A stretch of DNA of 64,000 nt, taken from assembly GCF_038181555.1 (NCBI RefSeq), contig NZ_JBBWUA010000005.1, forward strand, positions 62,001-126,000, read 5' to 3'. A program made the position numbers and the translations under genes. How positions within the stretch are numbered: the stretch's first letter is position 1; every line of letters starts with the position of its first letter. Below the pieces are notes generated by a model. It was not told the DNA's origin and searched no databases. It saw only the letters and a list, made by a program, of their open reading frames with translations. The DNA is from Desulfitobacterium sp038181555. GTDB taxonomy: Bacteria; Bacillota; Desulfitobacteriia; Desulfitobacteriales; Desulfitobacteriaceae. This document shows, piece after piece, positions 17,650 through 27,034 of the stretch.

Positions 17650-20600
17650 TTATTCGTATTTTTGCTCCGCTAAGCGCTTATAGGAATCTAAGCGGACTTG
17701 AGCGTATTTCTCAGCACCTTGGAAGAGTTCTTCCGCAGTTTCTGGGAAGGTGTTAAGCAAGGAAGTGTAACGTACTTCGCCCATGAGGAAGTCACGGAAG
17801 GAAGCAGTAGGCTCTTTGGAGTCAAGGGAGAACGGATTCTTTCCTTGATCCTCGAGATCTGGGTTGAAACGATAGAGATGCCAGTAGCCAGACTCGACCG
17901 CTTTTTTAGCTTCTGTAACACTCTTAGCCATTCCGGATTTGAGGCCATGGTTGATACATGGAGCATAGGCAATGATCAAGGAAGGTCCATTATAAGCTTC
18001 TGCTTCTTTAATCGCTCTAATGGTTTGAGCCATGTTAGCACCGAGTGCAATCTGAGCTACATAAACGTAGCCATAGCTCATAGCCATCATACCCAAGTCT
18101 TTCTTACGAATCTTCTTACCGGCAGCTGCAAACTTAGCGACAGCAGCGCGAGGGGTAGATTTGGAAGATTGACCGCCGGTGTTGGAGTAAACTTCGGTAT
18201 CGAGAACAAGGATGTTGACATTGTCGCCGGAAGCTAAGACATGGTCTAAGCCACCATAACCGATATCGTAAGCCCAACCGTCGCCACCGACAATCCATTG
18301 GGATTTCTTCACGAGGTGATCTTTTCTATCTTTGATTTGGCTCATCAGTTCATTGTCACCGTTATAAGCGTCGAGCAGAGGACGGATCTTAGCTGCGGCA
18401 GCCTTGGATGCATCTGCGTCGTCCTTGCCGGCAATCCACTCTTGGAAAGCTTCTTTCAGCTCGCTGCTGATTCCTGTTTCCAGAGCTTCTTCCATTAAGA
18501 GGGCAAGCTTAGCACGTTGTTGACCAACACCAAGGTACATACCATAACCAAACTCTGCATTATCCTCGAAGAGGGAGTTAGCCCAAGTAGGTCCTTGACC
18601 CTTTTCGTTCACAGTGTAAGGAACGGAAGGAGCACTGCCACCCCAGATGGAGCTACATCCGGTAGCGTTAGCAATCATCATGCGATCGCCAAAGAGTTGA
18701 GTTACAAGCTTAACATAAGCTGTTTCTCCACAACCCGGGCAAGCGCCGTTGAACTCGAGGAGAGGTTGAGCATATTGGCTACCTTTTACGGTCGTAAGAT
18801 CGAAGAGGTCGCTCTTGTTCGAAACAGTCATGGCAAATTCCCAGTTAGCAGCTTGCTGAGCAGTCTGCTCTGCAGCATCCTTCATCACGAGAGCTTTACC
18901 TTTAGCAGGGCAAACTTCGGCACAGTTTCCGCAACCAGTGCAATCCAACGGACTGACTTGTACGCGAGCTTGAAGTCCTTCTGAACCCTTGCCGAGAGCT
19001 TTCTTGGTGACAAAGCTTGCAGGTGCCTTAGCAGCTTCTTCTTCATTCAACAAGATCGGGCGAATACAAGCATGGGGGCAAACATAAGAACATTGATTAC
19101 ATTGAATACATTTTTCAACATCCCACTCAGGAACAACTACAGCGATACCGCGTTTTTCATAAGCTGTTGTTCCGACAGGTACAGTACCATCTTCACGACC
19201 TTTGAAAGCACTGACTGGGAGACTGTCTCCTTCTTGTGCATTCATGACGTTTTGGATTTTTTCAACATATTCAGGAAGCTCAACTGTTGCTGCTGCTTCA
19301 GCCTGTGCATCAGTAGCAGTAACCCAAGAAGCGGGAACGTTAACTTGAACTAACGAATCTGCTCCACGATCAATTGCTGCATTGTTCATGTCAACAATAT
19401 TTTGACCTTTTTTACCATAAGCTTTGACTACGGAATCTTTCAGGTAGCTGATCGCTTGGTCAACCGGAATGACATTAGCTAGCTTGAAGAAGGCAGCTTG
19501 CATAATCATGTTAATGCGGGATCCTAAGCCGATTTCGCGGCCAATAGCAACAGCATCGATGATGTAGAATTTAATTTCATTTTTAGCGATGAATTGTTTC
19601 ATAGCTGCTGGAATTTTTTCCTCTAGCTCTTCAGGCTTCCATTGGCAATTCAAAACAAAAGTACCGCCTTTTTTCAGGCCCTTGGTCAAGTCATATTGAC
19701 CGACATACGATTGGTTATGACAAGCGACGTAATTCGCACCGGTAACATAGTAGGGCGATTTAATTGGCTTTTTACCAAAACGAACGTGAGAAATGGTGAT
19801 ACCACCGGATTTCTTAGAGTCGTATTGGAAATAAGCTTGAGCATACATGTTGGTGTGGTCACCGATGATCTTAATAGCTTGCTTATTTGCACCAACAGTA
19901 CCGTCAGAACCTAATCCCCAGAATTTACAAGCGATTGTGCCTTCAGGTGCAGTTTCAATCACTTCGTCTTCCGGTAAGGATTTGAAGGTTACATCGTCTA
20001 CGATGCCGATAGTAAAGCCATTCTTAGGCTCTTTAGCAGCAAGATTCTTGTAGACAGACAGAACTTGGGAAGGGGTAGTATCCTTAGATCCTAAGCCATA
20101 GCGACCGCCAACAATGACGGGCTTCAGGTCATTGGTATAGAATATATCTTTCACATCGAGATAGAGAGGTTCGCCATTAGCACCTGGCTCTTTGGTCCGA
20201 TCAAGAACAGCTATGCTCTTAACGGTCTTTGGAAGAACCTTAAGGAGATACTCAGCCGAGAAAGGACGATAGAGGTGAACTTTAATAACACCCACTTTTT
20301 CACCTTTAGCAACTAAGTAATCGACAGTTTCTTCGATCGTATCGCAGATGGAGCCCATAGCAATAATAATACGCTCTGCATCTTCTGCACCGTAATATTG
20401 GAATGGTTGATATTCACGGCCAGTGATCTTCGCATATTCCTTCATATAATGGGCAACAATGTCAGGAACAGCGTCATAGAAACGATTGGATGCTTCACGA
20501 CCTTGGAAGTACACATCAGGGTTTTGAGCAGTACCACGGAGTACGGGACGCTCGGGATTAAGTCCACTATTGCGGAATGCTTGAAGTGCATCGCGATCTA

Positions 20601-21180
20601 AAAGCTTAGCCACATCTTCATAGTCTGTAACTTCGATTTTTTGAATTTCATGGGATGTACGGAAACCATCGAAGAAATGGACAAAAGGAACTCTTGCTTT
20701 AATCGACGCTAAATGCGCAATATAACCAAGGTCCAGAGCTTCTTGGACGTTATGGGAAGACAATTGCGCAAAGCCAGTCGCCCGTACAGACATTACATCT
20801 TGATGATCACCGAAGATTGAAAGAGCATGAGTTGCTAAAGCACGTGCGCTGACGTGGAAAACGCTAGGCAGCAACTCCCCGGCAATTTTATACATATTCG
20901 GAATCATTAAGAGCAGCCCTTGTGAAGCGGTATAGGTGGTGGTAAGTGCACCCGACTGCAGGGACCCGTGAACTGCACCGGCAGCTCCGGCTTCCGATTG
21001 CATCTCAACAACCTTTACAGGTTGACCGAAGATGTTTTTCTTATCATGGGCAGCCCATTCATCTACGAACTCAGCCATTGTTGAAGAGGGAGTGATGGGG
21101 AAGATAGTCGCTACCTCGGTAAACGCATACGACGCGTGAGCAGCAGCCTCATTACCATCCATAGTCTTCATTTTTGCCAT
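17650..21180 (-). CDS. nifJ: Pyruvate:ferredoxin (flavodoxin) oxidoreductase
   Basis: Converts pyruvate and CoA to acetyl-CoA and CO2 while reducing ferredoxin, the central pyruvate-oxidising step of anaerobes. About 1176 residues hold all domains in one chain: a pyrimidine-binding TPP domain at the N-terminus (MKTMDGNEAAAHASYAFTEV), a gamma domain, a 2[4Fe-4S] ferredoxin domain (CIQCNQCSYVCPHAC and CTGCGNCAEVCP), a further cluster site near CPGCGETAY, and a C-terminal TPP/Mg domain with GDGWAYDIGYGG and SNTGGQSSKSTP. The ATG at 21180 is nine bases after AGGAGG; the in-frame ATG at 21189 abuts the ribosome site and is rejected. Confidence 0.96.
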   Translation of the reverse strand: MAKMKTMDGNEAAAHASYAFTEVATIFPITPSSTMAEFVDEWAAHDKKNIFGQPVKVVEMQSEAGAAGAVHGSLQSGALTTTYTASQGLLLMIPNMYKIAGELLPSVFHVSARALATHALSIFGDHQDVMSVRATGFAQLSSHNVQEALDLGYIAHLASIKARVPFVHFFDGFRTSHEIQKIEVTDYEDVAKLLDRDALQAFRNSGLNPERPVLRGTAQNPDVYFQGREASNRFYDAVPDIVAHYMKEYAKITGREYQPFQYYGAEDAERIIIAMGSICDTIEETVDYLVAKGEKVGVIKVHLYRPFSAEYLLKVLPKTVKSIAVLDRTKEPGANGEPLYLDVKDIFYTNDLKPVIVGGRYGLGSKDTTPSQVLSVYKNLAAKEPKNGFTIGIVDDVTFKSLPEDEVIETAPEGTIACKFWGLGSDGTVGANKQAIKIIGDHTNMYAQAYFQYDSKKSGGITISHVRFGKKPIKSPYYVTGANYVACHNQSYVGQYDLTKGLKKGGTFVLNCQWKPEELEEKIPAAMKQFIAKNEIKFYIIDAVAIGREIGLGSRINMIMQAAFFKLANVIPVDQAISYLKDSVVKAYGKKGQNIVDMNNAAIDRGADSLVQVNVPASWVTATDAQAEAAATVELPEYVEKIQNVMNAQEGDSLPVSAFKGREDGTVPVGTTAYEKRGIAVVVPEWDVEKCIQCNQCSYVCPHACIRPILLNEEEAAKAPASFVTKKALGKGSEGLQARVQVSPLDCTGCGNCAEVCPAKGKALVMKDAAEQTAQQAANWEFAMTVSNKSDLFDLTTVKGSQYAQPLLEFNGACPGCGETAYVKLVTQLFGDRMMIANATGCSSIWGGSAPSVPYTVNEKGQGPTWANSLFEDNAEFGYGMYLGVGQQRAKLALLMEEALETGISSELKEAFQEWIAGKDDADASKAAAAKIRPLLDAYNGDNELMSQIKDRKDHLVKKSQWIVGGDGWAYDIGYGGLDHVLASGDNVNILVLDTEVYSNTGGQSSKSTPRAAVAKFAAAGKKIRKKDLGMMAMSYGYVYVAQIALGANMAQTIRAIKEAEAYNGPSLIIAYAPCINHGLKSGMAKSVTEAKKAVESGYWHLYRFNPDLEDQGKNPFSLDSKEPTASFRDFLMGEVRYTSLLNTFPETAEELFQGAEKYAQVRLDSYKRLAEQKYE

Positions 21181-21435
21181 TTGGTACATCCTCCTAAATG
21201 AAAATTTTAATTAATAATAAGGGTTTAAGAAAGGGCACCTCTCTGTCACCCAAATTACGCCAATTAAGTAGAAACCCCGATTCCTTTGCGAAAAAAGTAA
21301 TTAAGTAAATATAAGCCTAGCTAATATAATAAAGATAAAAAAATAAATATTAGCCAGCTAAAATGCTTTTAATGCTTTTATATTTCGGATATCAAAAGAT
21401 TCAATTTTCGCAAAAATCCCGTAAAAATACGTCGA

Positions 21436-21470
21436 GGGAACTATTTCGGCGTACAAAGCCGAAATGTCCC
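21436..21470 (-). promoter_or_regulatory. Hairpin at the 5' end of the long nifJ leader
   Basis: ATTTCGGC (21443-21450) and GCCGAAAT (21458-21465) form a stem with a seven-base loop, extended by GGGA/TCCC. It sits right behind the nifJ promoter, so it would cap a 5' untranslated region of about 295 nt that is otherwise A+T-rich. I recognise no riboswitch class. I see nothing else in the gene-free stretch 21181-21640. Confidence 0.45.
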
Positions 21471-21485
21471 CCTGTAGTCAGTATC

Positions 21486-21515
21486 AGTATACTCTGCGTT
21501 TCATAAATTCGTCAA
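21486..21515 (-). promoter_or_regulatory. nifJ promoter
   Basis: On the minus strand TTGACG (21515-21510) and TATACT (21491-21486) are separated by 18 bp, a strong sigma-A promoter reading toward nifJ. Transcription should start near 21480. Confidence 0.7.
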
Positions 21516-21640
21516 GTCGTAATATGGAGCATGGGCGAAAGTTTCTCTGAAAAAGCGACCAGATGACATAGAAAACCCGATTTCACCAGACCTCGAAGTC
21601 ATGCTCCCCCTTGCGAGGCCGGTGGTTGCCCTGAGAATCC

Positions 21641-21895
21641 TCATATGCCCAAAATTTGTAGTCCAACTAAAGCCACTGCCCCAGGGAAACCTAAAAATCC
21701 CACCAGAAAAATCGTAAACACATTGATAGGAATCCCAATGCCAACAACACTCAACATAAGGTCGAAAATCCATAAACCCACTATTCCCCCGAGAATGTGA
21801 ATTGTCGTCTTTAAAAATAAGTTAGGCTTACCTAAAGTGCTTTTAACCACCAAGGCAATCAGCAGAATAAATAATGCTAAAAAAATTAAGGTCAT
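21641..21895 (-). CDS. bofA: Pro-sigmaK processing inhibitor BofA family
   Basis: BofA is a small membrane protein that restrains the SpoIVFB protease, so that pro-sigma-K is processed only after the forespore signal. The 84-residue product has two to three hydrophobic helices and the family pattern HILGGIVGLWIFDLML followed by GIGIPINVFTIFLVGFLGFPGAVAL. The frame is open to 21937, but the ATG at 21895 has GGAGGG seven bases upstream and gives the usual length. In Bacillus bofA likewise follows recR, with yaaL between them. Confidence 0.85.
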   Translation of the reverse strand: MTLIFLALFILLIALVVKSTLGKPNLFLKTTIHILGGIVGLWIFDLMLSVVGIGIPINVFTIFLVGFLGFPGAVALVGLQILGI

Positions 21896-22003
21896 AGGAC
21901 ATCCCTCCATTACCACTACTAGTCCAACATTATGCACGAAGTGGACAAAGAAGAACGCTTCTGACCTTATTTTTGATAGATTTAGTTTAGATATGAATTC
22001 GAT

Positions 22004-22600
22004 TTAGATTTGACGGCGACCCTCGAGAGCACGGGCAATGGTAATCTCATCCGCGTACTCCAGGTCACCACCTACGGGTAAACCATGGGCAATCCGCGTC
22101 ACTCTTATGCCCAAGGGCTTCAACAGCTTAGCTAAGTACATGGCCGTTGCTTCACCTTCTACGGTAGGGTTCACGGCCATAACTACTTCCTTGATTTCCC
22201 CCAGGCGCGTTAAGAGCTTGGGAATCGTGAGTTGCTCTGGACCAATCCCTTCCAAGGGAGAGATTACACCATGTAACACGTGATAGAGGCCTTTAAACTC
22301 TCTCGTCTTTTCTAAGGACACGACATCTCTGGGCTGCTCAACAATGCATAAGAGGGTGCGATCCCTTTTCTCCCCCTCACAGATGGGGCAAGGATCCTGA
22401 TCTGTATAATTACAGCAAAGGGAGCATTGTTTAATTTCCCTTTGGGCCTTGATGATCGTTTCTGCCAAGTTTTCTGCTACTTGAGGCTGTTGTAACAGAT
22501 AGAACGCCAAACGCCCTGCGGTTTTCGGCCCAATTCCTGGCAAACGGGATAAACCGGCAATCAAATCCGCTAGGGGCTGTGGGTAGTTTAAAAAATCCAT
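22004..22600 (-). CDS. recR: Recombination protein RecR
   Basis: Works with RecF and RecO to load RecA on gapped DNA. The 198-residue protein has an N-terminal helix-hairpin-helix (LSRLPGIGPKTAGRLAFYLL), a zinc finger (CSLCCNYTDQDPCPIC), a Toprim domain (LLCIVEQPRDVVSLE) and a C-terminal region with ITRIAHGLPVGGDLEYAD-like sequence. It is in the conserved dnaX-ybaB-recR order, ten bases after ybaB. Confidence 0.95.
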   Translation of the reverse strand: MDFLNYPQPLADLIAGLSRLPGIGPKTAGRLAFYLLQQPQVAENLAETIIKAQREIKQCSLCCNYTDQDPCPICEGEKRDRTLLCIVEQPRDVVSLEKTREFKGLYHVLHGVISPLEGIGPEQLTIPKLLTRLGEIKEVVMAVNPTVEGEATAMYLAKLLKPLGIRVTRIAHGLPVGGDLEYADEITIARALEGRRQI

Positions 22601-22610
22601 AGTTCCTCGC

Positions 22611-22946
22611 TTAGAAGAGGCCGGGAATTTTAAAGCCCTGGGTTAATTTACCCATTTCAGAGGAGGTCATCTCTTCTACTTTTCGCAGACCCTCATTGAC
22701 GGCAGCTTTAATCAAATCTTCCAGCATCTCTACATCATCAGGATCTACAGCTTCCGGTTTGATTTTTAATTCAATCAATTCATTTTTTCCATTGACTACG
22801 ACTTGCACAGCACCACCGCCAACGGATGCCTCAACTGTACGTGTTTTTAGCTCTTCTTGAGCTCTTGCCATTTCTTCTTGGAGCTTCTGTGCTTGCTTTA
22901 ACATATTGTTCATATTACCCATACCGCCGCCGCCTTTAAATGCCAT
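22611..22946 (-). CDS. Nucleoid-associated protein, YbaB/EbfC family
   Basis: A small (111-residue) dimeric DNA-binding protein of the YbaB/EbfC family, nearly always between dnaX and recR. The N-terminus is Gly/Met/Asn-rich, followed by a long helix (MLKQAQKLQEEMARAQEELK) and the beta-sheet motif VVNGKNELIELKIKPEAVDPDDVEMLEDLI. The start ATG follows AAGGAGTG. The precise cellular role of the family is unsettled. Confidence 0.93.
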   Translation of the reverse strand: MAFKGGGGMGNMNNMLKQAQKLQEEMARAQEELKTRTVEASVGGGAVQVVVNGKNELIELKIKPEAVDPDDVEMLEDLIKAAVNEGLRKVEEMTSSEMGKLTQGFKIPGLF

Positions 22947-23046
22947 ATCATTACACTCCTTACATTCTTTATTAATAGGATAAGCTTTTATTTATTCTTC
23001 AAGTCATTCTAGAATTACTCATGCACCAGAATGACAGAATAACACT

Positions 23047-24729
23047 TTATTCTTTAATAATTACTAAATCTGAGCCAAACAAATCAGCAGCTTTTTTGAG
23101 CAGGGGATTTTCTATCGAATCATCCACTGCTTCCGGGTTAGCCGCAGATTCTCCTTTACCATACTCTCCCTCCAACACACATTGCAAGGTTAAGGGACTG
23201 CCAAACATGCTCTTAAGAACCTGTTCGATAGTTTCCCGGTTTTCCTTCTGGTTGACTTTATCCCGATGAAAAGACAGGCCATCTTTAAATACAATAACCA
23301 AACCATTCCCATCTAATTCAACAGGCTTTCCTTCCATTAAAAAAGCATGGGTTGATTTCTTTGCTTTGCGCACCTGTTCCAAAACATCCTGCCAACGTCC
23401 TTGAATCTGTTGGATGGATTGGGAAGTGTGGGATTGCCCTCCGCTACCGTTGTGATCCAGAGGCTGGACTGCTGACTTGACATGATCCCGATTCCTTGGC
23501 GGAGTCGCTCCCAAAGCCACTTCCTTGGGTTTAGGCGCTGGACTTTTGCCACTTTCCTTTGGGCTAACCTGCCCCTTAGAGAGGCTCTTAATCTCTTCTT
23601 CTATCTCCTGCAATCTTTGCAGCACCTGCGAAGAATCCTGGGCGCCACCCTTTTGAGAGTCATAAATCACCTGAACTAAAAGAAGCTCGGCAGCTAAGCG
23701 GGCATTTGCTGCATGTTTTAACTGACTCTCTCCTTGCAGTAAAATTCCGATCCACTGCAATAAGGTCTTTAATCCAATCTTTTCACATTGAAAAGCTAAT
23801 TTCTCCTTAAGATGAGGGGCAATCTGAGGAAAGGCCTGTGTTGCCGCATAGAGCAGAGCCTGACGTAAATACTCCAGTAACTCGCGAATGATCTGGCGTG
23901 GGTCCATCCCTTGATTAATTCCATCCCCCAGTCGAGCCAAGGTAGCCGCATAATCTCCTTCGGCAAGCTGATCGACCAGTTGGGCACTAAATTCCTCCCC
24001 AACCATCCCTAATACTTGGTAGACTTGGACAACCCCCAGTTTCCCATCGAGTAGTAGGCATTGATCGAGAATACTCAAGGCATCTCTAAGCCCACCCTCT
24101 GACTTTTGGGCAATCACCTGCAAAGCTTCCTCATCCACATCCCGACCGATGGCTTGGCACACCTTCTCTAGATGGTTTTGAATCTGTTCGAGAGGAATTC
24201 GATGGAATTCAAAGCGTTGCACCCGGGAGAGAATGGTCAAGGGTATTTTATGTACTTCAGTAGTGGCTAAGATGAAGACAACCCGTTCTGGAGGTTCTTC
24301 TAGAGTTTTAAGCAGGGCATTAAAGGCCTCCGTGGTCAGCATATGCACTTCATCGATGATGTACACTTTGAATTTGCTTTCGCCGGCACTTAAGCGAACT
24401 TTATCCCTTAAATCGCGGATCTCATCAATTCCTCGATTCGAAGCAGCGTCGATCTCATAGACTTCCATAGCACTTCCCTGATCAATACTCAGGCAGGAAG
24501 CACATTGATTACAGGGTTCAACTCCATCCCTCTGCTCACAGTTTAAAGCCTTAGCTAAAACCTTCGCTGTGGTGGTTTTTCCGGTTCCTCTTGGACCACT
24601 AAATAAATAAGCATGAGCGACTTTATTTTGCGCGAGAGCATTGATCAAGGTCTTTGTCACATGCTCTTGCCCAACCATCTCCCTAAAATTCTTCGGTCTC
24701 CATTCGCGGTATAAGGCCAAATAAGCCAT
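23047..24729 (-). CDS. dnaX: DNA polymerase III gamma/tau subunit
   Basis: The AAA+ clamp-loader ATPase of the replisome, 560 residues. Visible motifs: Walker A GPRGTGKTTTAK, a zinc module (CEQRDGVEPCNQCASC), Walker B YIIDEVHML, and the sensor/SRC region LSRVQRFEFHRIP. Domain III spans to about 360. A Pro/Lys/Ser-rich linker (about 385-425) and a C-terminal tau-like domain follow. I saw no obvious slippery frameshift site and did not examine this exhaustively. Confidence 0.95.
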   Translation of the reverse strand: MAYLALYREWRPKNFREMVGQEHVTKTLINALAQNKVAHAYLFSGPRGTGKTTTAKVLAKALNCEQRDGVEPCNQCASCLSIDQGSAMEVYEIDAASNRGIDEIRDLRDKVRLSAGESKFKVYIIDEVHMLTTEAFNALLKTLEEPPERVVFILATTEVHKIPLTILSRVQRFEFHRIPLEQIQNHLEKVCQAIGRDVDEEALQVIAQKSEGGLRDALSILDQCLLLDGKLGVVQVYQVLGMVGEEFSAQLVDQLAEGDYAATLARLGDGINQGMDPRQIIRELLEYLRQALLYAATQAFPQIAPHLKEKLAFQCEKIGLKTLLQWIGILLQGESQLKHAANARLAAELLLVQVIYDSQKGGAQDSSQVLQRLQEIEEEIKSLSKGQVSPKESGKSPAPKPKEVALGATPPRNRDHVKSAVQPLDHNGSGGQSHTSQSIQQIQGRWQDVLEQVRKAKKSTHAFLMEGKPVELDGNGLVIVFKDGLSFHRDKVNQKENRETIEQVLKSMFGSPLTLQCVLEGEYGKGESAANPEAVDDSIENPLLKKAADLFGSDLVIIKE

Positions 24730-24850
24730 TGGACTCCCACCTTACCTTTGCAACCTTTGAGCGCCTTACCCTCCCGGAAGGCACCCATAAGCATTGTACC
24801 ATATACCAAAAAAAGATGGTACAAAACCACCTTTTTATATGAATATTATA

Positions 24851-25117
24851 GGCCGTGCACCTTTACTCGAACAGACGCTTCCGGACGAATCCAGGATTCA
24901 TTGCTCAACCTAGGCAACCTTACGGCACACAGAGTTTGCTCCTTAGTGCTGCTTCCGTCAGGACCTGACACGGTTCGAAGTGCTCTGTTGCGTAAGACCC
25001 AGACCTCATCACAATTAGCCCTAGCCGCTCCACAAACGCTGCCCTCATGCAGGAATTCCACCTCGCTAAAGCGGGTTGCGAGTACAAGGATCCGCTACCT
25101 CCCCGTCTAGCACGGCC
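24851..25117 (-). ncRNA. ffs: Signal recognition particle RNA (large Bacillus type)
   Basis: The RNA core of SRP, which binds Ffh and targets membrane and secreted proteins. On the minus strand the 5' end GGCCGTGCTAGACGGGGAGG and the 3' end GCACGGCC form a perfect terminal helix, giving about 267 nt, the size of the Bacillus scRNA with its Alu domain. The apical helix-8 motif is present near 24948-24970: CAGGTCC, a UGAC loop of the URRC tetraloop class, then GGAAGCAGC. Position between dnaX and a tRNA-Ser gene matches Bacillus. Confidence 0.95.
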
Positions 25118-25123
25118 AAATCA

Positions 25124-25152
25124 ATTATAACAAAATAAAAAGCCTAAGTCGA
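25124..25152 (-). promoter_or_regulatory. SRP RNA promoter
   Basis: A perfect -10 TATAAT (25129-25124) lies seven bases before the RNA start. The -35 at 17-bp spacing is a weak TCGACT. Confidence 0.65.
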
Positions 25153-25203
25153 ATACGGAACGAATCAAACTTGGCTAGATTACGTTTATGATCATAAAAA
25201 TTA

Positions 25204-25293
25204 TGGCGGAGAGAGAGGGATTTGAACCCTCGACACAGTTGCCCATGTACTCGCTTTCCAGGCGAGCGCCTTCGACCACTCAGCCACCTCTCC
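25204..25293 (-). tRNA. tRNA-Ser (anticodon GGA)
   Basis: A class II tRNA with a GGAGAGG acceptor stem, a seven-base loop CTGGAAA giving anticodon GGA, a long variable arm, T-loop TTCAAAT, discriminator G and an encoded CCA. It lies just upstream of the SRP RNA on the same strand. Confidence 0.96.
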
Positions 25294-25414
25294 GTGCTTG
25301 TCTCAAAAAAAGACTTATGAAATTCGTGACGAAGCTTATTATAAGCCAAACATGGTGGACATGTCAACAAAAGTCGCAGAAAATATTATTTCCTCACTTG
25401 GCATTAGCTGTATT

Positions 25415-25585
25415 TTACCAAAAGGAAAGCTGCTCATTTGAGACAATCCTCTGATATTCGTTTAATAAGCGATCTAATTCTTGGCTCATCGCGACAACAC
25501 GTGCATCGGTCAAGCAATAGGTTGTCCCATTTTGATATAAACTCTTACGAAGGGCTTCGATTTTCCTTAATAACTTTTCTTCCAC
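25415..25585 (-). CDS. Spo0E-like aspartyl-phosphate phosphatase
   Basis: Spo0E-family proteins dephosphorylate Spo0A~P and delay sporulation. This 56-residue helical hairpin has the family pattern: an I-E-x-L-R-x-x-L first helix (KIEALRKSLYQ), then LTDARVVAMSQELDRLLNEYQR, where the SQELD motif is the hallmark. The open frame begins at 25606, but the GTG at 25585 has AGGAGG nine bases upstream, and the first seven codons of the longer form overlap that ribosome site. It lies alone between tRNA-Ser and the radical SAM cassette. Confidence 0.85.
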   Translation of the reverse strand: MEEKLLRKIEALRKSLYQNGTTYCLTDARVVAMSQELDRLLNEYQRIVSNEQLSFW

Positions 25586-25692
25586 TCTAATTCTCCTCCT
25601 GAACACACATCAAGAAGATTTTAATAGATGTAGAGCTTATTTTCAACGGTATTTTAACCATAAAAAGGGAAACTAATGTCGGAAAATGGTTA

Positions 25693-27030
25693 TTATTTTA
25701 TCTTGTAGGAAATCTGGGCCGCCAGTCTCCCCACCAAACGCATGGGAATAATCCGTGCCAGCAGCGCAGTCATCCGTCCGAATTTACGGTAAAGTAGATT
25801 AAACAAAAGATAGGATTTGCGCTGGGCTTTATGGTGTGGTATACGGCGTACTATGTTACGAAAGGAGTAAAACTCCCTGTAAATCCAAAGGTAGCCCTCA
25901 TATAGTTCTGCTGCTGACATTCCTTTTGGCCGAAAAACTACATGCGCTGTATTATACTTGGTTAGTTCATAGTCGGCAATACGTCCTTCTCTCTCCATGC
26001 GTCGGTACAATGCTGTGCCGGGGTAAGGGGTGAGAATATGGGAAGTTAAGGTTTCAATTTTGTTTTTGACCAGCCATTCCAAAGTTCTGGTAAAAACATC
26101 CTGTTCATCCCCGTCTAAACCGAAGACCATACTGGCGTTAATCATGATACCCCGACCATGGATTTCGGCAGCCAGCCTTTCGTATTTTTCGAAATGGTTG
26201 TCTTTGTTTACCCCGTGCAAGGACGAGTTGTTGATAGATTCAAAGCCGATAAAAAGACTTTGACAGCCCGTCTCGGCCATCAGATCCAGTAAGTCGAGAT
26301 GATCGACTATCTTAGTGGTTACAGCGGCACTCCATTTTAGATTCATGCCCCTTAGATTATTAAGAAGTTCACGGGTATAAGCAGGCGCACCGATAAAATT
26401 ATCATCAATAAACAACACATGCCGGGTGCCAAGAGCTTTAATATCTTTGATCACATCCTGAATAGGGCGACGTACATAAATTCTGTTTTGACAGCTGTTA
26501 TAGCAGAAATCACAGCGGTTTGGACAGCCCCGACTAGTGAGTATAACATTCGTATAGAGATAGCGACTTTTATCAATCCTGTGATACGCCGGGGAAACGA
26601 TCTCCTCTCCGCGAAAATTGTCCATATCGTGATAGAGCTGTTGCAGCCTACCTTGTGCCGCGTCTTTGATCATGTCTGCCCATACCCTCTCCGCAGCGCC
26701 GATACAAATTGCATCAAAATGTTGGAGGCACTCCTCCGGGTTGCTCGTAATATGAATACCGCCGGCTACTACCGGAATCCCCAACCGGCGGAATCTTTGG
26801 GCGATCTCCACCGCCCTGGGCATCACATCCAGGGTTATGGTGATGCCAACCATTCCTACATCCACATGATCCTGTATTTCCTCCATATTTTCGTTGATCA
26901 TGATAACTTCATGACCCTCAGGGGTGAGACTCAGCAAAGTCAACAGAGCCAATGAGGGAGACATCCGTGTTTTCAGGTCAGTATCCATGGGCCGCTTATT
27001 CATTTTCGGCTGGATCAGCATAATTTTCAT
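25693..27030 (-). CDS. B12-binding-type radical SAM protein
   Basis: A 445-residue enzyme with an N-terminal Rossmann-like B12-binding-type domain (about 1-130, with VVAGGIHITSNPEE) and a radical SAM barrel. The cluster motif is RGCPNRCDFCYN, with cysteines near 169, 173 and 176. Next comes LFIDDNF and a late GFDGDE-like SAM segment (GLDGDEQDVF). The basic C-terminus (about 385-445) resembles HpnJ/BchE-type members that work on lipids or large substrates. The true start is the ATG at 27030 after GGAGATAAAGAC, four bases past the membrane-protein stop. It is the last gene of an XRE/membrane/radical SAM cassette. The reaction is unknown. Confidence 0.8.
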   Translation of the reverse strand: MKIMLIQPKMNKRPMDTDLKTRMSPSLALLTLLSLTPEGHEVIMINENMEEIQDHVDVGMVGITITLDVMPRAVEIAQRFRRLGIPVVAGGIHITSNPEECLQHFDAICIGAAERVWADMIKDAAQGRLQQLYHDMDNFRGEEIVSPAYHRIDKSRYLYTNVILTSRGCPNRCDFCYNSCQNRIYVRRPIQDVIKDIKALGTRHVLFIDDNFIGAPAYTRELLNNLRGMNLKWSAAVTTKIVDHLDLLDLMAETGCQSLFIGFESINNSSLHGVNKDNHFEKYERLAAEIHGRGIMINASMVFGLDGDEQDVFTRTLEWLVKNKIETLTSHILTPYPGTALYRRMEREGRIADYELTKYNTAHVVFRPKGMSAAELYEGYLWIYREFYSFRNIVRRIPHHKAQRKSYLLFNLLYRKFGRMTALLARIIPMRLVGRLAAQISYKIK

Positions 27031-27034
27031 GTCT

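Noticed and set aside
19642..19914. Plus-strand open frames across nifJ (also 17698-18237 and 18517-18984)
   Set aside because: Antisense shadows of a well-conserved PFOR gene with no ribosome sites or family matches.
21501..21773. 90-codon open frame on the minus strand
   Set aside because: It overlaps bofA in another frame and the nifJ promoter; Trp/Gly-rich nonsense composition.
24846..25061. 71-codon open frame on the minus strand
   Set aside because: It lies inside the SRP RNA gene, whose helix and apical motif explain the sequence.
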